A DNA stretch of 64,000 nt from Kitasatospora sp. NBC_01287. GTDB taxonomy: Bacteria; Actinomycetota; Actinomycetes; Streptomycetales; Streptomycetaceae. Of the stretch, positions 17,659-26,150 are shown one piece after another; positions within the stretch are counted from its first letter, which is position 1, and each line of letters starts with the position of its first letter. The position numbers and the translations under genes were made by a program. The stretch spans positions 62,001-126,000 of the forward strand of contig NZ_JAPEPB010000002.1 of NCBI RefSeq assembly GCF_026340565.1, in the 5' to 3' direction. The notes below the pieces were generated by a model. It was not told the DNA's origin. It did no database searches and was given only the letters and a program-made list of their open reading frames with translations.

Positions 17659-18750
17659 CTAGAGGAGGACGAGCAGCTTGGTGCCCGGCACCAGCTTCCG
17701 GTTGACGGAGGTCGATTGGACGAACACGGTGTACGACGGGTTGTCGCCCGGCTTCACCGTGGCCTCCGACGTCGGCAGGCCGAGGAGCCGGCGGGCCGCC
17801 GGGCCCGAGAACACCCTGCCTGTCGTCCGGCCGGTGGCCGGATCCTTCTCCGCCACGGCGAGTTGCTTGCTGCCCTGGATCTTCTCGCGCTTGGACAGCT
17901 CGTAGAAGGCGCAGCCGGTCTTGTACGGGTGCCCGGCGCTGGTGACGAAGTCGCGGATCGGAGTCTGCTGGTCGACCGGGATCAGGATGTACTTCCCGGC
18001 GTCCAGGGCGTCGAGGTTGGCCTTGACGTCGGCGGTGCTCAGGTCCTGGCCCATGGCGAAGAGGTTCCTGGTGCCGCGCACGCCCTTTTCGCGGCCTCGC
18101 AGGAAGCTGGTCGCGGCGGTCTTGACGGTGCCGATGGCCTCCTCGACACCCTTGCTGGAGTCCGCATCCCAGATCGCTATGTTGCCCGCGGGAAAGCCGT
18201 ACTCCTGGGCGGTGCGCTTGGCCAGGGAGTTCGGGACGAGGATCGCCGAAGTCCAGTGGTCGGGGAGGTCGTCCATGGCGCTGCGAATGCGGTCCATCCA
18301 CGTACGCAGGACGGCGGCACCCTGGCCGGCGCCCATGCGGATGTGCATCTTGCCGGTCCGCGAGCAGCCGGAGGCGTTCTCCTCGCCGTCGGTGACGAGG
18401 ACCTGGAGGAAGGAGTGCTCCCCGTACCCTTCCCAGATGTTCTTCAGGTCGTCGATGGATTTCACGGCGGCCTCGATCAGCGCTGTCGCACCGTTGTCGA
18501 CCTTGTAAAGGCCTTGCAGGGACGGCAGGTGCTTGACGTCCATGTCCCAGACAAGATTGTGCACTTCGTGGTCGAAGGCGTAGAGGCTGATGCGGGTCTC
18601 GTGGCCGAGCCGGTCGGACTCCTCTTGCAGGCCTTTCACGAACTCATCCACCACGCGGACGAGTTGCGTCTCGTGCTGGCGCATCGAACCGGACTTGTCG
18701 ACGACGAGCGAGACATGGTTGACCTTGTGGTCGATCCTTTTCGCGGACAT
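17659..18750 (-). CDS. VWA (von Willebrand factor A) domain protein
   Basis: A 363-residue cytoplasmic protein (no signal). The MIDAS motif is LVVDKSGSM near the N-terminus, with LVTDGEENASG further on, both expected to bind a metal ion. The middle (ISLYAFDHEVHNLVWDMDVK, TALIEAAVKSIDDL) fits the VWA fold. The C-terminal 140 residues form a separate domain (YKTGCAFYELSKREKIQGSK, GKYILIPVD). ATG 18750 has GGGGAAG 8 nt upstream. No MoxR-like ATPase or partner gene lies nearby. Similar proteins occur in actinophages and plasmids, so a phage origin is possible. Lysine-rich codons are more frequent than in the neighbours. Confidence 0.92.
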   Translation of the reverse strand: MSAKRIDHKVNHVSLVVDKSGSMRQHETQLVRVVDEFVKGLQEESDRLGHETRISLYAFDHEVHNLVWDMDVKHLPSLQGLYKVDNGATALIEAAVKSIDDLKNIWEGYGEHSFLQVLVTDGEENASGCSRTGKMHIRMGAGQGAAVLRTWMDRIRSAMDDLPDHWTSAILVPNSLAKRTAQEYGFPAGNIAIWDADSSKGVEEAIGTVKTAATSFLRGREKGVRGTRNLFAMGQDLSTADVKANLDALDAGKYILIPVDQQTPIRDFVTSAGHPYKTGCAFYELSKREKIQGSKQLAVAEKDPATGRTTGRVFSGPAARRLLGLPTSEATVKPGDNPSYTVFVQSTSVNRKLVPGTKLLVLL

Positions 18751-19353
18751 GGTTCTTCCCCTTTTCCGGCGCTCTTTTTCGACGCTCTTTCTGGCGCCTT
18801 TCCGGCGTCCCCTCCAGCGTTGTTCCCACAATAGAGCGGGGCACTGACAGCCGTTCCGGTCCGCGGTGCCACGGGCGCCGACCGCTCAGGCCCAAGGGGG
18901 TGAACGGGCTCGGCAAGGTTCGTCCATCCAGCTGCGCAGAGCCTCGCGGACCGTTCCCACCGTGCTCGCCGTGCTCGCCGTGCTCGCCGTGCTCGCCGTG
19001 CTCGCCGTGCTCGTCGTCACAGCTTCGGCGGCGCTCGCACTGAGCCCGGCCGCCGGGATCTCATGGTGCGTCAGACCTCGGGCGGGCAGCGGGAGAAGCG
19101 TCTCATCGCCATCGGGAAGCCGCCGCTGCCGCTCGCGGACCAGCTACGGCTCGGAGTGCGATCAGGCACGATGGAGCACCAGGAAGTCATCAGTTGCCCG
19201 GGAGACCACGAGACCGGCCTTGGCTGTCTCGCTTCCACCACGCCCGGAGCCACCGGCTCCACCTTGTCAGTAGGACCACGAACTCCACAACAGGCAAGGC
19301 ACGCGCCGGAAATGATCGGATTTCGGTCTCCAGAAGGCCTGCTCGGCCCCAGC
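18751..19353. other. Gene-free or decayed interval with (GTGCTCGCC)n repeat
   Basis: No convincing gene on either strand. At 18962-19015 there are five exact GTGCTCGCC units and one variant; on the plus strand they encode (VLA)n, resembling the core of a signal peptide. After that the frame continues only as low-complexity residues. A short plus-strand stretch (LIAIGKPPLPLADQLRLG, about 19096-19149) looks gene-like, but its ends are broken. The interval may be the remnant of a secreted-protein gene. Confidence 0.5.
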
Positions 19354-19388
19354 GCCGGCCCCGGGAGGCGGAACAGCCCGGGGCCGGC
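19354..19388 (-). terminator. Hairpin after the DHFR-like gene
   Basis: Perfect 12-bp arms GCCGGCCCCGGG / CCCGGGGCCGGC with an 11-nt loop, 13 bp beyond the stop codon of the minus-strand DHFR-like gene. Confidence 0.7.
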
Positions 19389-19400
19389 CCTGCGGAGCGG

Positions 19401-20045
19401 TCACTTCCGCCAGAACAGGTGGTGCGTCACCCCGCTCGGGCTGGGAACGACCTCCAGGTGGAACCGGTCGAGCAGCTCGTCGGGGGACTCCCAGAGTCGC
19501 ACTCCGGACCCGAGCTTCACCGGCGAGACCGCCACGTGCATGGTGTCGACGAGGTCGGCGTCGAGGAACTGCCGGATGGTGCCGGCCCCGCCGCCGAGCC
19601 GGACGTCCTTGCCCCGCGCCGCCTCCCGGGCCTGCTCCAGGACCGTGGCGGGGTCCCCGTCGACGAAGTGGAACGTGGTGTCGGACAGCGTGAAGGAAGG
19701 GCGCTTGTGGTGGGTCAGGACGAACACCGGCGTGTGGAACGGGGGCTCGTCGCCCCACCAGCCCTGCCACTCATGGTCCTGCCAGGGCCCGCGCTGGGGA
19801 CCGAACTTGTTGCGGCCCATGATCTCGGCGCCGATGTTGCGCGCGTAGTCCCGCGTGAGGTAGTCGTCCAGGCCCCGGCTCCCCCCGGGGTCCGTGCGCA
19901 TGGGCCAGCTCGCCGTCGCGCCGGCCCAGGAGAACAGCCTCCCGGGATCGACATGGCCGAACGGCCGCTCAAGGCTCTGATCCTCCCCGGCACCGATCCC
20001 ATCACTCGAGACGTTGAAGTTCTGGACCCTCAACAGCTGAGCCAC
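19401..20045 (-). CDS. Dihydrofolate reductase family protein (RibD C-terminal fold)
   Basis: A 214-residue NADPH-dependent reductase-like protein. GTG 20045 has a near-perfect AGGAGGAACAC ribosome site. It shows MGRNKFGPQRG, the HDEWQGWWGDEPPFHTPVFVL type segment, LTHHKRPSFTLSDTTFHFVD, GGAGTIRQFLDADLVDTMHV and the end HHLFW, all typical of the DHFR/RibD_C group (YyaP/YwjB-like). These are usually not the essential folate enzyme. The substrate is unknown. It ends at its own hairpin; the upstream CAP gene is on the same strand but 270 bp away. Confidence 0.93.
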   Translation of the reverse strand: MAQLLRVQNFNVSSDGIGAGEDQSLERPFGHVDPGRLFSWAGATASWPMRTDPGGSRGLDDYLTRDYARNIGAEIMGRNKFGPQRGPWQDHEWQGWWGDEPPFHTPVFVLTHHKRPSFTLSDTTFHFVDGDPATVLEQAREAARGKDVRLGGGAGTIRQFLDADLVDTMHVAVSPVKLGSGVRLWESPDELLDRFHLEVVPSPSGVTHHLFWRK

Positions 20046-20316
20046 GTGTTCCTCCTGAGTTGTCGACAACGGTGGTAAGGCTCGCCGGGCCAGGACGACC
20101 CGTCGCCGCGTCCGCGACCGGTCGGAAACAGGGCTGCCCAGCGTCCCGACCCGTGAGGTCCGCACGGAGGCGGCCGGGTCGGCAGGCCTGCGACCACCGT
20201 GAGACGGGTAGCAGTGTCCATGCGACGGAGTAGACCTCATCACACTGACACCGCTCCGGGGGTGCGACGACGCCGGAGCCGGACGGGTTCGCCTCGGCCC
20301 CGGTCGCCCGCAGGCG

Positions 20317-21393
20317 TCAGTCGGCGAAGTCCTGGGTCATCCACACCGTTCCCGAGGAGTCGCGCCACAGCTCGACACCGACGTGGTGGAACGACGGGTC
20401 GAGGATGTTGCGGCGATGGCCGTCGTTCGGCGCCTGCTCGGCCAGCATGCTGTTGGTCAGCCCGACGGCCATGCCGGCTATCGCGGCCGTGGTGTCGGCG
20501 ACCGGACCGCCCTCGCCGATGTTCTCCCCCGCCGCCGTCCACTGCACGCCCGCGGCGTTCTCGCGCGCGCCGAAGGCGGGCTCACCCGGGCACTGGTGCT
20601 CCAGACCGCAGCCACCCGCCATGGTGTGGTTGTGGGCGTCCGCACTGGTCTGCAGGCCTGCGAGCATCTGCAGCGGTGCCAGGCCCTGGGCGGCGCGGGC
20701 CTGGTTGAGGACGGCCAGCACCTGGGCAGCCGCCGCGTCCAGCGCGGGGTCCGCACCGGCGGCGGGAGTGGAACTCGGCGCGGGGACGGGCACGGCGCCG
20801 GTGGTCGAGCTCGGGGTAGGGGCCGGGGCGGGCGCGGGGGCGGTGCCGGCAGGGGCGGTGGAGCTCGCGGCGGGCAGCGGGGTGCTGCCGGCGCCGGCCG
20901 GCGCCGGGGAGGCAGCGGCGGGCGGCGGGCTGAGCGGTGCGGCCCCCTTCGACGACGGCACGGCGACCGGAGAGCTCACCGCCACCGTGCTCGCGCCCGC
21001 GCCGGGCAGCCGAGCCGGCCCCGTGGTCGGCGCGGTCGCCGCCGCCGTGGTGCCGGCGGTCGCGCTCGGGGAACCGGACGCGGTGGTGGCCGGGGCGCCC
21101 GCCCCCGACTGCGGTTCCGGAGCCGAGAGCGGCGTCCCGTCCTGCGGGCCCGGCGACAGGACCCTGCCCCCCACCACCACGGTGGTCGCCGTCGCCGCCA
21201 ACGCGACCGCGGCCAGCAGCGGCTTGGCACCGGGCACCCCTCGCCTCCCCCGGTGCCGGCCGCTGCCGGCCGCCCGGCGATGGGCCCCACCACCAGGCCT
21301 GCGGGGCACCGGACCCGGCCCGTACCCAGCTGTCGGCCCTTCACTCTCCCAGGGCTGCGCAACCAGCTCGGCGTCGGCGACGTACCGCGTCAT
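20317..21393 (-). CDS. Membrane-anchored CAP (SCP/PR1) domain protein
   Basis: A 358-residue protein, ATG with AGGAGG 9 nt upstream. A basic cytoplasmic N-terminus (about 1-65) leads to one membrane segment (AKPLLAAVALAATATTVVVG) and then a 150-residue Ala/Pro/Ser/Thr-rich wall-spanning linker. The C-terminal CAP domain has LAVLNQARAAQGLAPLQM, SADAHNHTMAGG, GENIGEG and HRRNILDPSFHHVGVEL with the expected His/Glu residues. Two cysteines occur (GGCGLEHQCPGEP). CAP domains in actinomycetes are extracellular with unknown ligand or activity. The start context TTGACAGGAGGAGTGCTG is unusual in that the ribosome site follows a TTGACA. Confidence 0.94.
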   Translation of the reverse strand: MTRYVADAELVAQPWESEGPTAGYGPGPVPRRPGGGAHRRAAGSGRHRGRRGVPGAKPLLAAVALAATATTVVVGGRVLSPGPQDGTPLSAPEPQSGAGAPATTASGSPSATAGTTAAATAPTTGPARLPGAGASTVAVSSPVAVPSSKGAAPLSPPPAAASPAPAGAGSTPLPAASSTAPAGTAPAPAPAPTPSSTTGAVPVPAPSSTPAAGADPALDAAAAQVLAVLNQARAAQGLAPLQMLAGLQTSADAHNHTMAGGCGLEHQCPGEPAFGARENAAGVQWTAAGENIGEGGPVADTTAAIAGMAVGLTNSMLAEQAPNDGHRRNILDPSFHHVGVELWRDSSGTVWMTQDFAD

Positions 21394-21507
21394 CAGCACT
21401 CCTCCTGTCAAGGGCTCAACGGCCTTCCATGGCAGGAGACCCCCAGGACATCGACGGATAACGGAAAACCCGGAACGAATCAGTGATCGGGCGCCGCCCG
21501 ACCGCTC

Positions 21508-21996
21508 TCACCTCCCGGTCGGGCAGTCGTGCCCGTCGCCCGGCAGGCCCACGACGTTCAGCACGGGGCCGCTGCCCTGGAGGATCTCGAAGGTGAACGT
21601 CGTGGCGGAGGGCGTCGCCACGAGTGAGCACTGATCGCCGAAGGTCAGCGATGGGTGGGGCTGCCAGGGACAGCCGGCCTGCTCCAGGGCGGACACCACG
21701 TCCGCGAAGCCGATGGCCGCGGGGAAGGTGCCGCTCCCGCCGGCGAGCGACGGGGGGAGTTCGACGACATCACGCCAGGTCTGGATGCAGACCAGGTTGA
21801 CCCTGCGGCAGCGGCAGACGCTCAACTCAAGGTCGCCGTAGCCGAAGAGGCGCGGCCATTGCCTGCGCCGGCTCATCGATCCGGCATCCCACGGCTCACC
21901 GGCGACCGCGGTCACCTCGCTCAGGTCCGCTCCGATGAACACCGGGCCCAGCCGGCCTGTTCTTGCCACTTCGGTCAGGACATCGAGGATCGCCAC
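21508..21996 (-). CDS. Conserved hypothetical protein, 162 aa
   Basis: A soluble protein beginning at GTG 21996 (VAILDVLTEVARTGRLGPVF). It contains FIGADLSEVTAVAGEPWDAG, then RLFGYGDLELSVCRCRRVNLVCIQTW, a beta-rich section reminiscent of streptomycete immunity-like hypotheticals, and ends LPGDGHDCPTGR. Six cysteines are present. There is no signal or membrane segment and only a weak ribosome site. The upstream intergenic region to the divergent secreted-protein gene carries a 48-nt hairpin. No specific function is proposed. Confidence 0.75.
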   Translation of the reverse strand: MAILDVLTEVARTGRLGPVFIGADLSEVTAVAGEPWDAGSMSRRRQWPRLFGYGDLELSVCRCRRVNLVCIQTWRDVVELPPSLAGGSGTFPAAIGFADVVSALEQAGCPWQPHPSLTFGDQCSLVATPSATTFTFEILQGSGPVLNVVGLPGDGHDCPTGR

Positions 21997-22053
21997 GGGA
22001 CGGAGCCTGGCAGACGCGCCCACCGGAGGTCCCGCCGGGGCGGTCCGCGCACC

Positions 22054-22101
22054 GCGTTGGCCCCCGGGGCAGGACCGCGATCCCGCCCCGGGGGCCAACG
22101 C
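22054..22101. repeat. Long inverted repeat between divergent genes
   Basis: Perfect 17-bp arms GCGTTGGCCCCCGGGGC / GCCCCGGGGGCCAACGC with a 14-nt loop. It lies upstream of both the minus-strand 21508-21996 gene and the plus-strand secreted-protein gene, so it is not positioned as an ordinary terminator. The remainder of 21997-22347 is GC-rich GCGCCC repeats with no gene. Confidence 0.65.
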
Positions 22102-22347
22102 CGAACGAGCGCCTGTGCGCCCGTGCGCCCGCGCGCCCGACGCGCCCGTGCGCCCGCCCCCGCAGTGCCGGCCCCCGGTTCGGCGCGCTCCTGGCCGGTG
22201 CGGGCGGCCGGCACGGCGGCGGGCCTCGCCTACTCAAACGGTCGTAGCTTCACGCAAGTTCACGGAGGACGGATTGAGCGGAGCGCCTCGTCGATGCACA
22301 GTCAAATCCCGTACCACCCAACGCCCGTCCGTCCCCCAGGAGATCCG

Positions 22348-22809
22348 ATGAACAGCTCCGCACCACGCCCGTCGGCCCGCCGCCTGGCACTGCTCGCGGC
22401 CCCGTTGCTACTCGGCCTGGCCACCTTCGCCACCACTACTCCCGCCCAGGCCGCCCCCGCCACCCCCGCCGCCCCCGCCGCCCCCGCCGCCCCCGCCGCC
22501 CCCGCCGCCCCCGCCCGCGCCAACACCGCGCTCACCGTCGGCGGCATCGACTGCACGGACGACGGCGTGATGCCGGGACGGGTGAACGTCGACCAGTTCG
22601 ACTGCGACGCGGCGGTCGACGGAGGGACCGGCTCCTACACCTACACCTGGACGAGCATCGCCAACAGCAGCCTCTTCGGCTCGACCAACACCGACGACCC
22701 CTGGGGCCAGTGCGTCGTGGGCCTGCGCTCCAGCATCAAGGTCACCGTCCAGGACAGCTCCGGCGCCACCGCCGGCGGACAGGCGGGCTTCCTCTGCTCC
22801 GACGCGTAG
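22348..22809 (+). CDS. Small secreted protein with Ala-Pro repeat, 153 aa
   Basis: ATG 22348 has AGGAG 6 nt upstream. The signal peptide (RRLALLAAPLLLGLATFATT, cleavage near AQA-AP) is followed by about 18 residues of A-A-P repeats encoded by a GCCGCCCCC microsatellite. The mature domain of about 100 residues follows (VGGIDCTDDGVMPGRVNVDQ, YTYTWTSIANSSLFG, CVVGLRSSIKVTVQDSSG). Four cysteines suggest disulfides. The C-terminal part resembles an Ig-like beta-sandwich. Unknown function; the linker length is likely variable between strains. Confidence 0.85.
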   Translation: MNSSAPRPSARRLALLAAPLLLGLATFATTTPAQAAPATPAAPAAPAAPAAPAAPARANTALTVGGIDCTDDGVMPGRVNVDQFDCDAAVDGGTGSYTYTWTSIANSSLFGSTNTDDPWGQCVVGLRSSIKVTVQDSSGATAGGQAGFLCSDA

Positions 22810-22905
22810 CGGTCACCCCGGTCGCCGCCAGGCAGTGAAGGCACCCGCGGCCCAGGCCGGGAGCCCCGCTACGGGGCCTCCCGGCCCACGGCCCGGCACG
22901 GCCGG

Positions 22906-23160
22906 TCACGCCGCTGGGGCGGCCCCGTCGTGGGTCGGCCCGGCCGCGGACATGATGGCCTGCCAGGGAGCGGAGTCGAAGATGAGCGCGATCGAGGTGA
23001 TCCGGCCCTCGTGGAGCCGGAAGTGCTCGGCCGTGTGCTGGGTGATGCCCACCGCCGGGGCGGTGTGGAGGTCGTAGACCAGGGTGGCCTCGGTCGCACC
23101 GTACGCCTCGCTGATCAGCTCGACGCCGGTGACGATGCTCAGGAGCCCGTCCAGGCCGTC
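22906..23160 (-). pseudogene. Truncated SnoaL-like (NTF2-fold) protein fragment
   Basis: About 80 codons encode the C-terminal half of a SnoaL-like/nuclear transport factor 2-like protein: IVTGVELISEAYGATEATLV, YDLHTAPAVG, TAEHFRLHEGRITSIALIFD. Family members have about 110-140 residues; the N-terminal half with its start codon is missing. The frame runs directly out of the 3' end of marR, which it overlaps in another frame, consistent with a deletion that removed the start of this gene and possibly the end of marR. Confidence 0.6.
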
Positions 23161-23735
23161 GAGGTGGCCGGCGGCTGGTCGCCCCGGCCCGCTGTCGGGT
23201 GCCGCTCGATGCGTTGCTGGTTCTCGACCAGGCGCAGGCACAGGTCGCGGAACCTGCTGAGTTCGTCCTCGGTGAAGCCCTGGAAGACGGCGGACATGGC
23301 GCGCTGCGTCGGCTGCCGGAAGGCATCCAGCCAGTCGCGGCCGGCCGGTGTGATCCTGGCCCGCACCGACCGGCGGTCACGCTGGTCCTGGACCCGTTGC
23401 GCCAGTCCGTCGTGTTCGAGCGTGTCGACCAGGCCGGTCACGTTGCGGGAGCTCACCCCCGCCGCGAGCGCCAGTTCGCCGATGCTGATCCCCTCGTCCG
23501 CGGCCGTACTCAGCCGCGCGAGGACGTCGAGCGCCCCCGCGCTGAGCCCACGCCCTCCCGCACCGTGCGAGCGCAGCCGGTCGACCGCCTGCGAGGCGGA
23601 CCGGACGGCTGCGGCCGCCTCCAGCGCGCGGGTGTCGCCGCCCGCCGCGAACGCCCGCATGGGCTCCCGGACACCAGGGTCGTAGCGGAAGCCGTCAGGG
23701 TCACGGGGCAGACCAGATTTATGTACGTGCTTCAT
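23139..23735 (-). CDS. MarR family transcriptional regulator
   Basis: A 198-residue regulator. The winged helix is visible as ISIGELALAAGVSSRNVTGL, VDTLEHDGLAQRV and the wing DQRDRRSVRARITPAGRDWL. ATG 23735 (MKHVHKSGLP) is favoured; the ribosome site is weak. It diverges from the tetracycline-resistance-type gene, with about 150 bp and a pair of direct repeats between them, so it probably controls that gene and itself. The last about 20 residues (GDQPPATSTAWTGS) are atypical and come from the junction with the truncated SnoaL-like sequence. Confidence 0.92.
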   Translation of the reverse strand: MKHVHKSGLPRDPDGFRYDPGVREPMRAFAAGGDTRALEAAAAVRSASQAVDRLRSHGAGGRGLSAGALDVLARLSTAADEGISIGELALAAGVSSRNVTGLVDTLEHDGLAQRVQDQRDRRSVRARITPAGRDWLDAFRQPTQRAMSAVFQGFTEDELSRFRDLCLRLVENQQRIERHPTAGRGDQPPATSTAWTGS

Positions 23736-23832
23736 AATGAAGCCACACTCTACCCTGCCGCTGCCGACGCCACCAGGGACCGACGCCGGCGGGGAGCACC
23801 GCCGCGCGTGACGCATATTCGGTTGCCCCGCG

Positions 23833-23888
23833 CCGAGGAGAACTGATCAACTGCCCGCAAGTAGTCCCCACCGAGGAGCAACTGATCA
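23833..23888. promoter_or_regulatory. Direct repeat CCGAGGAG(C)AACTGATCA, two copies
   Basis: Copies at 23833-23849 and 23871-23888, 38 bp apart, differ by one inserted C. The second copy supplies the GAGGAG ribosome site and runs into the ATG of the leader ORF. Both contain the palindrome TGATCA. They lie in the marR/tet divergon and could be regulator sites or a duplicated leader. Confidence 0.5.
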
Positions 23889-23998
23889 TGCGTCCTGCCT
23901 TCATGTCCCCCCGGAAGACCTCTTCTCCCTCTTCGAAGGACATGACTGCTCGTGCGTATTCTCAACCTCGGCATCCTGGCGCACATCGACGCCGGTAA
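23888..23998 (+). CDS. Putative 36-aa leader ORF overlapping the tetracycline resistance gene
   Basis: ATG 23888 is preceded by GAGGAG at 9 nt. The frame runs MRPAFMSPRKTSSPSSKDMT and on to TAA 23998, 47 nt inside the resistance gene (GTG 23952) in a different frame. Leader peptides precede tet(M)-type genes in Gram-positive bacteria, where ribosome stalling relieves attenuation. This is an inference by analogy; no clear attenuator stem was found. Alternatively it is chance. Confidence 0.4.
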   Translation: MRPAFMSPRKTSSPSSKDMTARAYSQPRHPGAHRRR

Positions 23999-26018
23999 GA
24001 CCAGCCTGACCGAACGGCTCCTGCACACCGCCGGTGTCATCGACACGCTCGGCAGCGTCGACGACGGGAGCACGCAGAGCGACTCCATGGCCCTGGAGCG
24101 CCAACGCGGCATCACCATCAAGTCGGCCGTGGTCTCCTTCACCCTCGACGACCTCCTCGTCAACCTGATCGACACGCCCGGCCACCCGGACTTCATCGCC
24201 GAGGTCGAGCGGGTGCTCGGGGTGCTCGACGGAGCCGTGCTGGTCGTCTCGGCCGTGGAAGGCGTGCAGGCGCAGACCCGCGTCCTGATGCGCACACTGC
24301 GACGACTCGGCATCCCCACCCTGGTGTTCGTCAACAAGATCGACCGCCGCGGCGCACGCGAAGCGTCACTCCTGCACGAGCTCGGCACCAGGCTGTCGGC
24401 CCCGATGGTGGCGATGGGCCGGGTGCGCGGCGCGGGTGGCGCGCAGGCCGGGTTCGAGCCGTTCGCCGAGTGCGACGCGGGATTCACCGCCCGGCTCGCG
24501 GAGCTGCTGACCCGTCAGGACGACTCACTGCTCGCCTCCTTCGTCGCCGACGAGGCGGCACTGACGCCGACCCGCCTGCGTGGGGCCCTGGCCGAGCAGA
24601 CGAGGCAGGCGCGGGTGCATCCCGTCTACTTCGGCTCCGCGGTCACCGGCGCGGGACTCGGCCCCTTGGCCGCGGGGCTGCGCGCCTTCCTGACCACGGG
24701 ATCGACCACGGGATCGACCACGGGCACAGACGTCGACGGCGGCGCCGGCCCGGACCACGAAGCGGGCGAGGCGGTGAGCGGCACGGTCTTCAAGGTCGAG
24801 CGCGGGCCCGCCGGGGAGAAGATCGCCTACGTCCGCCTCTTCGCGGGGACGCTGCGGGCCCGCCAGCGGGTACGGTTCGGCTCACCGCAGGCCGGCGGGC
24901 GTCGGGACGAGGGCAAGGTCACCGCGACCGGCGTCTTCGAGCAGGGCACCGCGCTGCGGGACACGGCCCTGACCGCCGGCCGCATCGGCAAGGTGTGGGG
25001 GCTGGGCGCGGTCCGGGTCGGCGACACGCTCGGGGCGCCGAACCCCCGCAGGACGCGAGCGCACTTCGCTCCGCCCACCCTGGAGAGCGTGGTCCGGCCC
25101 GACCGGCCCTCGGACGGCGCCGCGCTGCACACGGCGCTGACCCAGCTCGCGGAGCAGGACCCGCTGATCGACCTGCGCCAGGACCGCGAGAACAACGAAC
25201 TCCGCCTGTCGCTCTACGGCGAGGTGCAGAAGGAGGTCATCGCCGCCACGCTCGCCCAGGACTACGGCCTCACGGTGGCCTTCCACGAGTCGACGACGCT
25301 CTACGTCGAGCGACCGGCGGGCACCGGAGCGGCTGTGGAGACCATGCGCCAGGAGCCCAACCCGTTCCTCGCGACCATCGGACTGCGCGTCGAGCCGGCA
25401 CCGCCGGGCAGCGGCTCGCGGTTCCTGCTGGGGGTGGAGCCCGGGGCGATGCCGGCCGCGTTCTTCAAGGCCGTCGAGGAGACGGTCCACGAGACGCTGG
25501 AACAGGGGCTGTACGGATGGCAGGTGCTCGACTGCACCATCACCATGACGCACAGCGGATACGCCCCGCGGCAGAGCCACTCCCACGCCGTCTTCGACAA
25601 GAGCATGTCCAGCACCGCCCGGGACTTCCGCCAACTGACGCCGCTGGTACTGATGGACGCGCTACGGCGGGCGGGGACACGCGTCCACGAGCCACTGCAG
25701 CGGTTCCGCCTGGACCTGCCCGCCGACCTGGTCCCCACCGTGCTCCCCGAGCTCTCCCGCCTCGGCGCCGCAACCGGCGACTCCACCCACCAGGGCGCCT
25801 CGGCCGTGCTGGAGGGCACCATCACCGCAGCCGCCGTACCCGCGCTGCGGCAGCGCCTGCCCACCCTCACCAGCGGTGAAGGCACCCTGGAGTGCGTCTT
25901 CGACAGCTACCAACCGGTCCGCGCCGCGGCACCCGAACGCCAACGCACCGGCCACAACCCCCTGGACCGCGACAGCTACCTGCTGCGCGTGCTGCGCCGC
26001 ACGACCCTGACCAAGTGA
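23952..26018 (+). CDS. TetM/OtrA-type ribosomal protection protein (EF-G-like GTPase)
   Basis: A 688-residue translational GTPase of the tetracycline ribosomal-protection group. G1 is AHIDAGKTS (10-18), G3 DTPGHPD (74-80), G4 NKID (128-131). The length and lack of the EF-G G' subdomain fit TetM/TetO/OtrA, as does the C-terminal domain IV/V section (HSGYAPRQSHSHAVFDKSMS, LLRVLRRTTLTK). The GTG start has GAAGGA about 11 nt upstream. An insertion of short STTGSTTGT repeats lies near residues 250-260. Such proteins remove tetracycline from the A site; streptomycetes carry them as self-protection or intrinsic resistance. Divergent from marR. The gene lies outside any visible biosynthetic cluster. 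Confidence 0.94.
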   Translation: MRILNLGILAHIDAGKTSLTERLLHTAGVIDTLGSVDDGSTQSDSMALERQRGITIKSAVVSFTLDDLLVNLIDTPGHPDFIAEVERVLGVLDGAVLVVSAVEGVQAQTRVLMRTLRRLGIPTLVFVNKIDRRGAREASLLHELGTRLSAPMVAMGRVRGAGGAQAGFEPFAECDAGFTARLAELLTRQDDSLLASFVADEAALTPTRLRGALAEQTRQARVHPVYFGSAVTGAGLGPLAAGLRAFLTTGSTTGSTTGTDVDGGAGPDHEAGEAVSGTVFKVERGPAGEKIAYVRLFAGTLRARQRVRFGSPQAGGRRDEGKVTATGVFEQGTALRDTALTAGRIGKVWGLGAVRVGDTLGAPNPRRTRAHFAPPTLESVVRPDRPSDGAALHTALTQLAEQDPLIDLRQDRENNELRLSLYGEVQKEVIAATLAQDYGLTVAFHESTTLYVERPAGTGAAVETMRQEPNPFLATIGLRVEPAPPGSGSRFLLGVEPGAMPAAFFKAVEETVHETLEQGLYGWQVLDCTITMTHSGYAPRQSHSHAVFDKSMSSTARDFRQLTPLVLMDALRRAGTRVHEPLQRFRLDLPADLVPTVLPELSRLGAATGDSTHQGASAVLEGTITAAAVPALRQRLPTLTSGEGTLECVFDSYQPVRAAAPERQRTGHNPLDRDSYLLRVLRRTTLTK

Positions 26019-26150
26019 CCGAAGCGCGCGGAAGCGGCGCACCTGCCCACCAAGACGACGGGCGGGCCGGGCAGACCTGGCCGGGCGGTTCTCCGCACCC
26101 GTCCGCCCGTCGCCCGTCCACCCGTCCACCCGGCCACCCGGCCACCCGGC

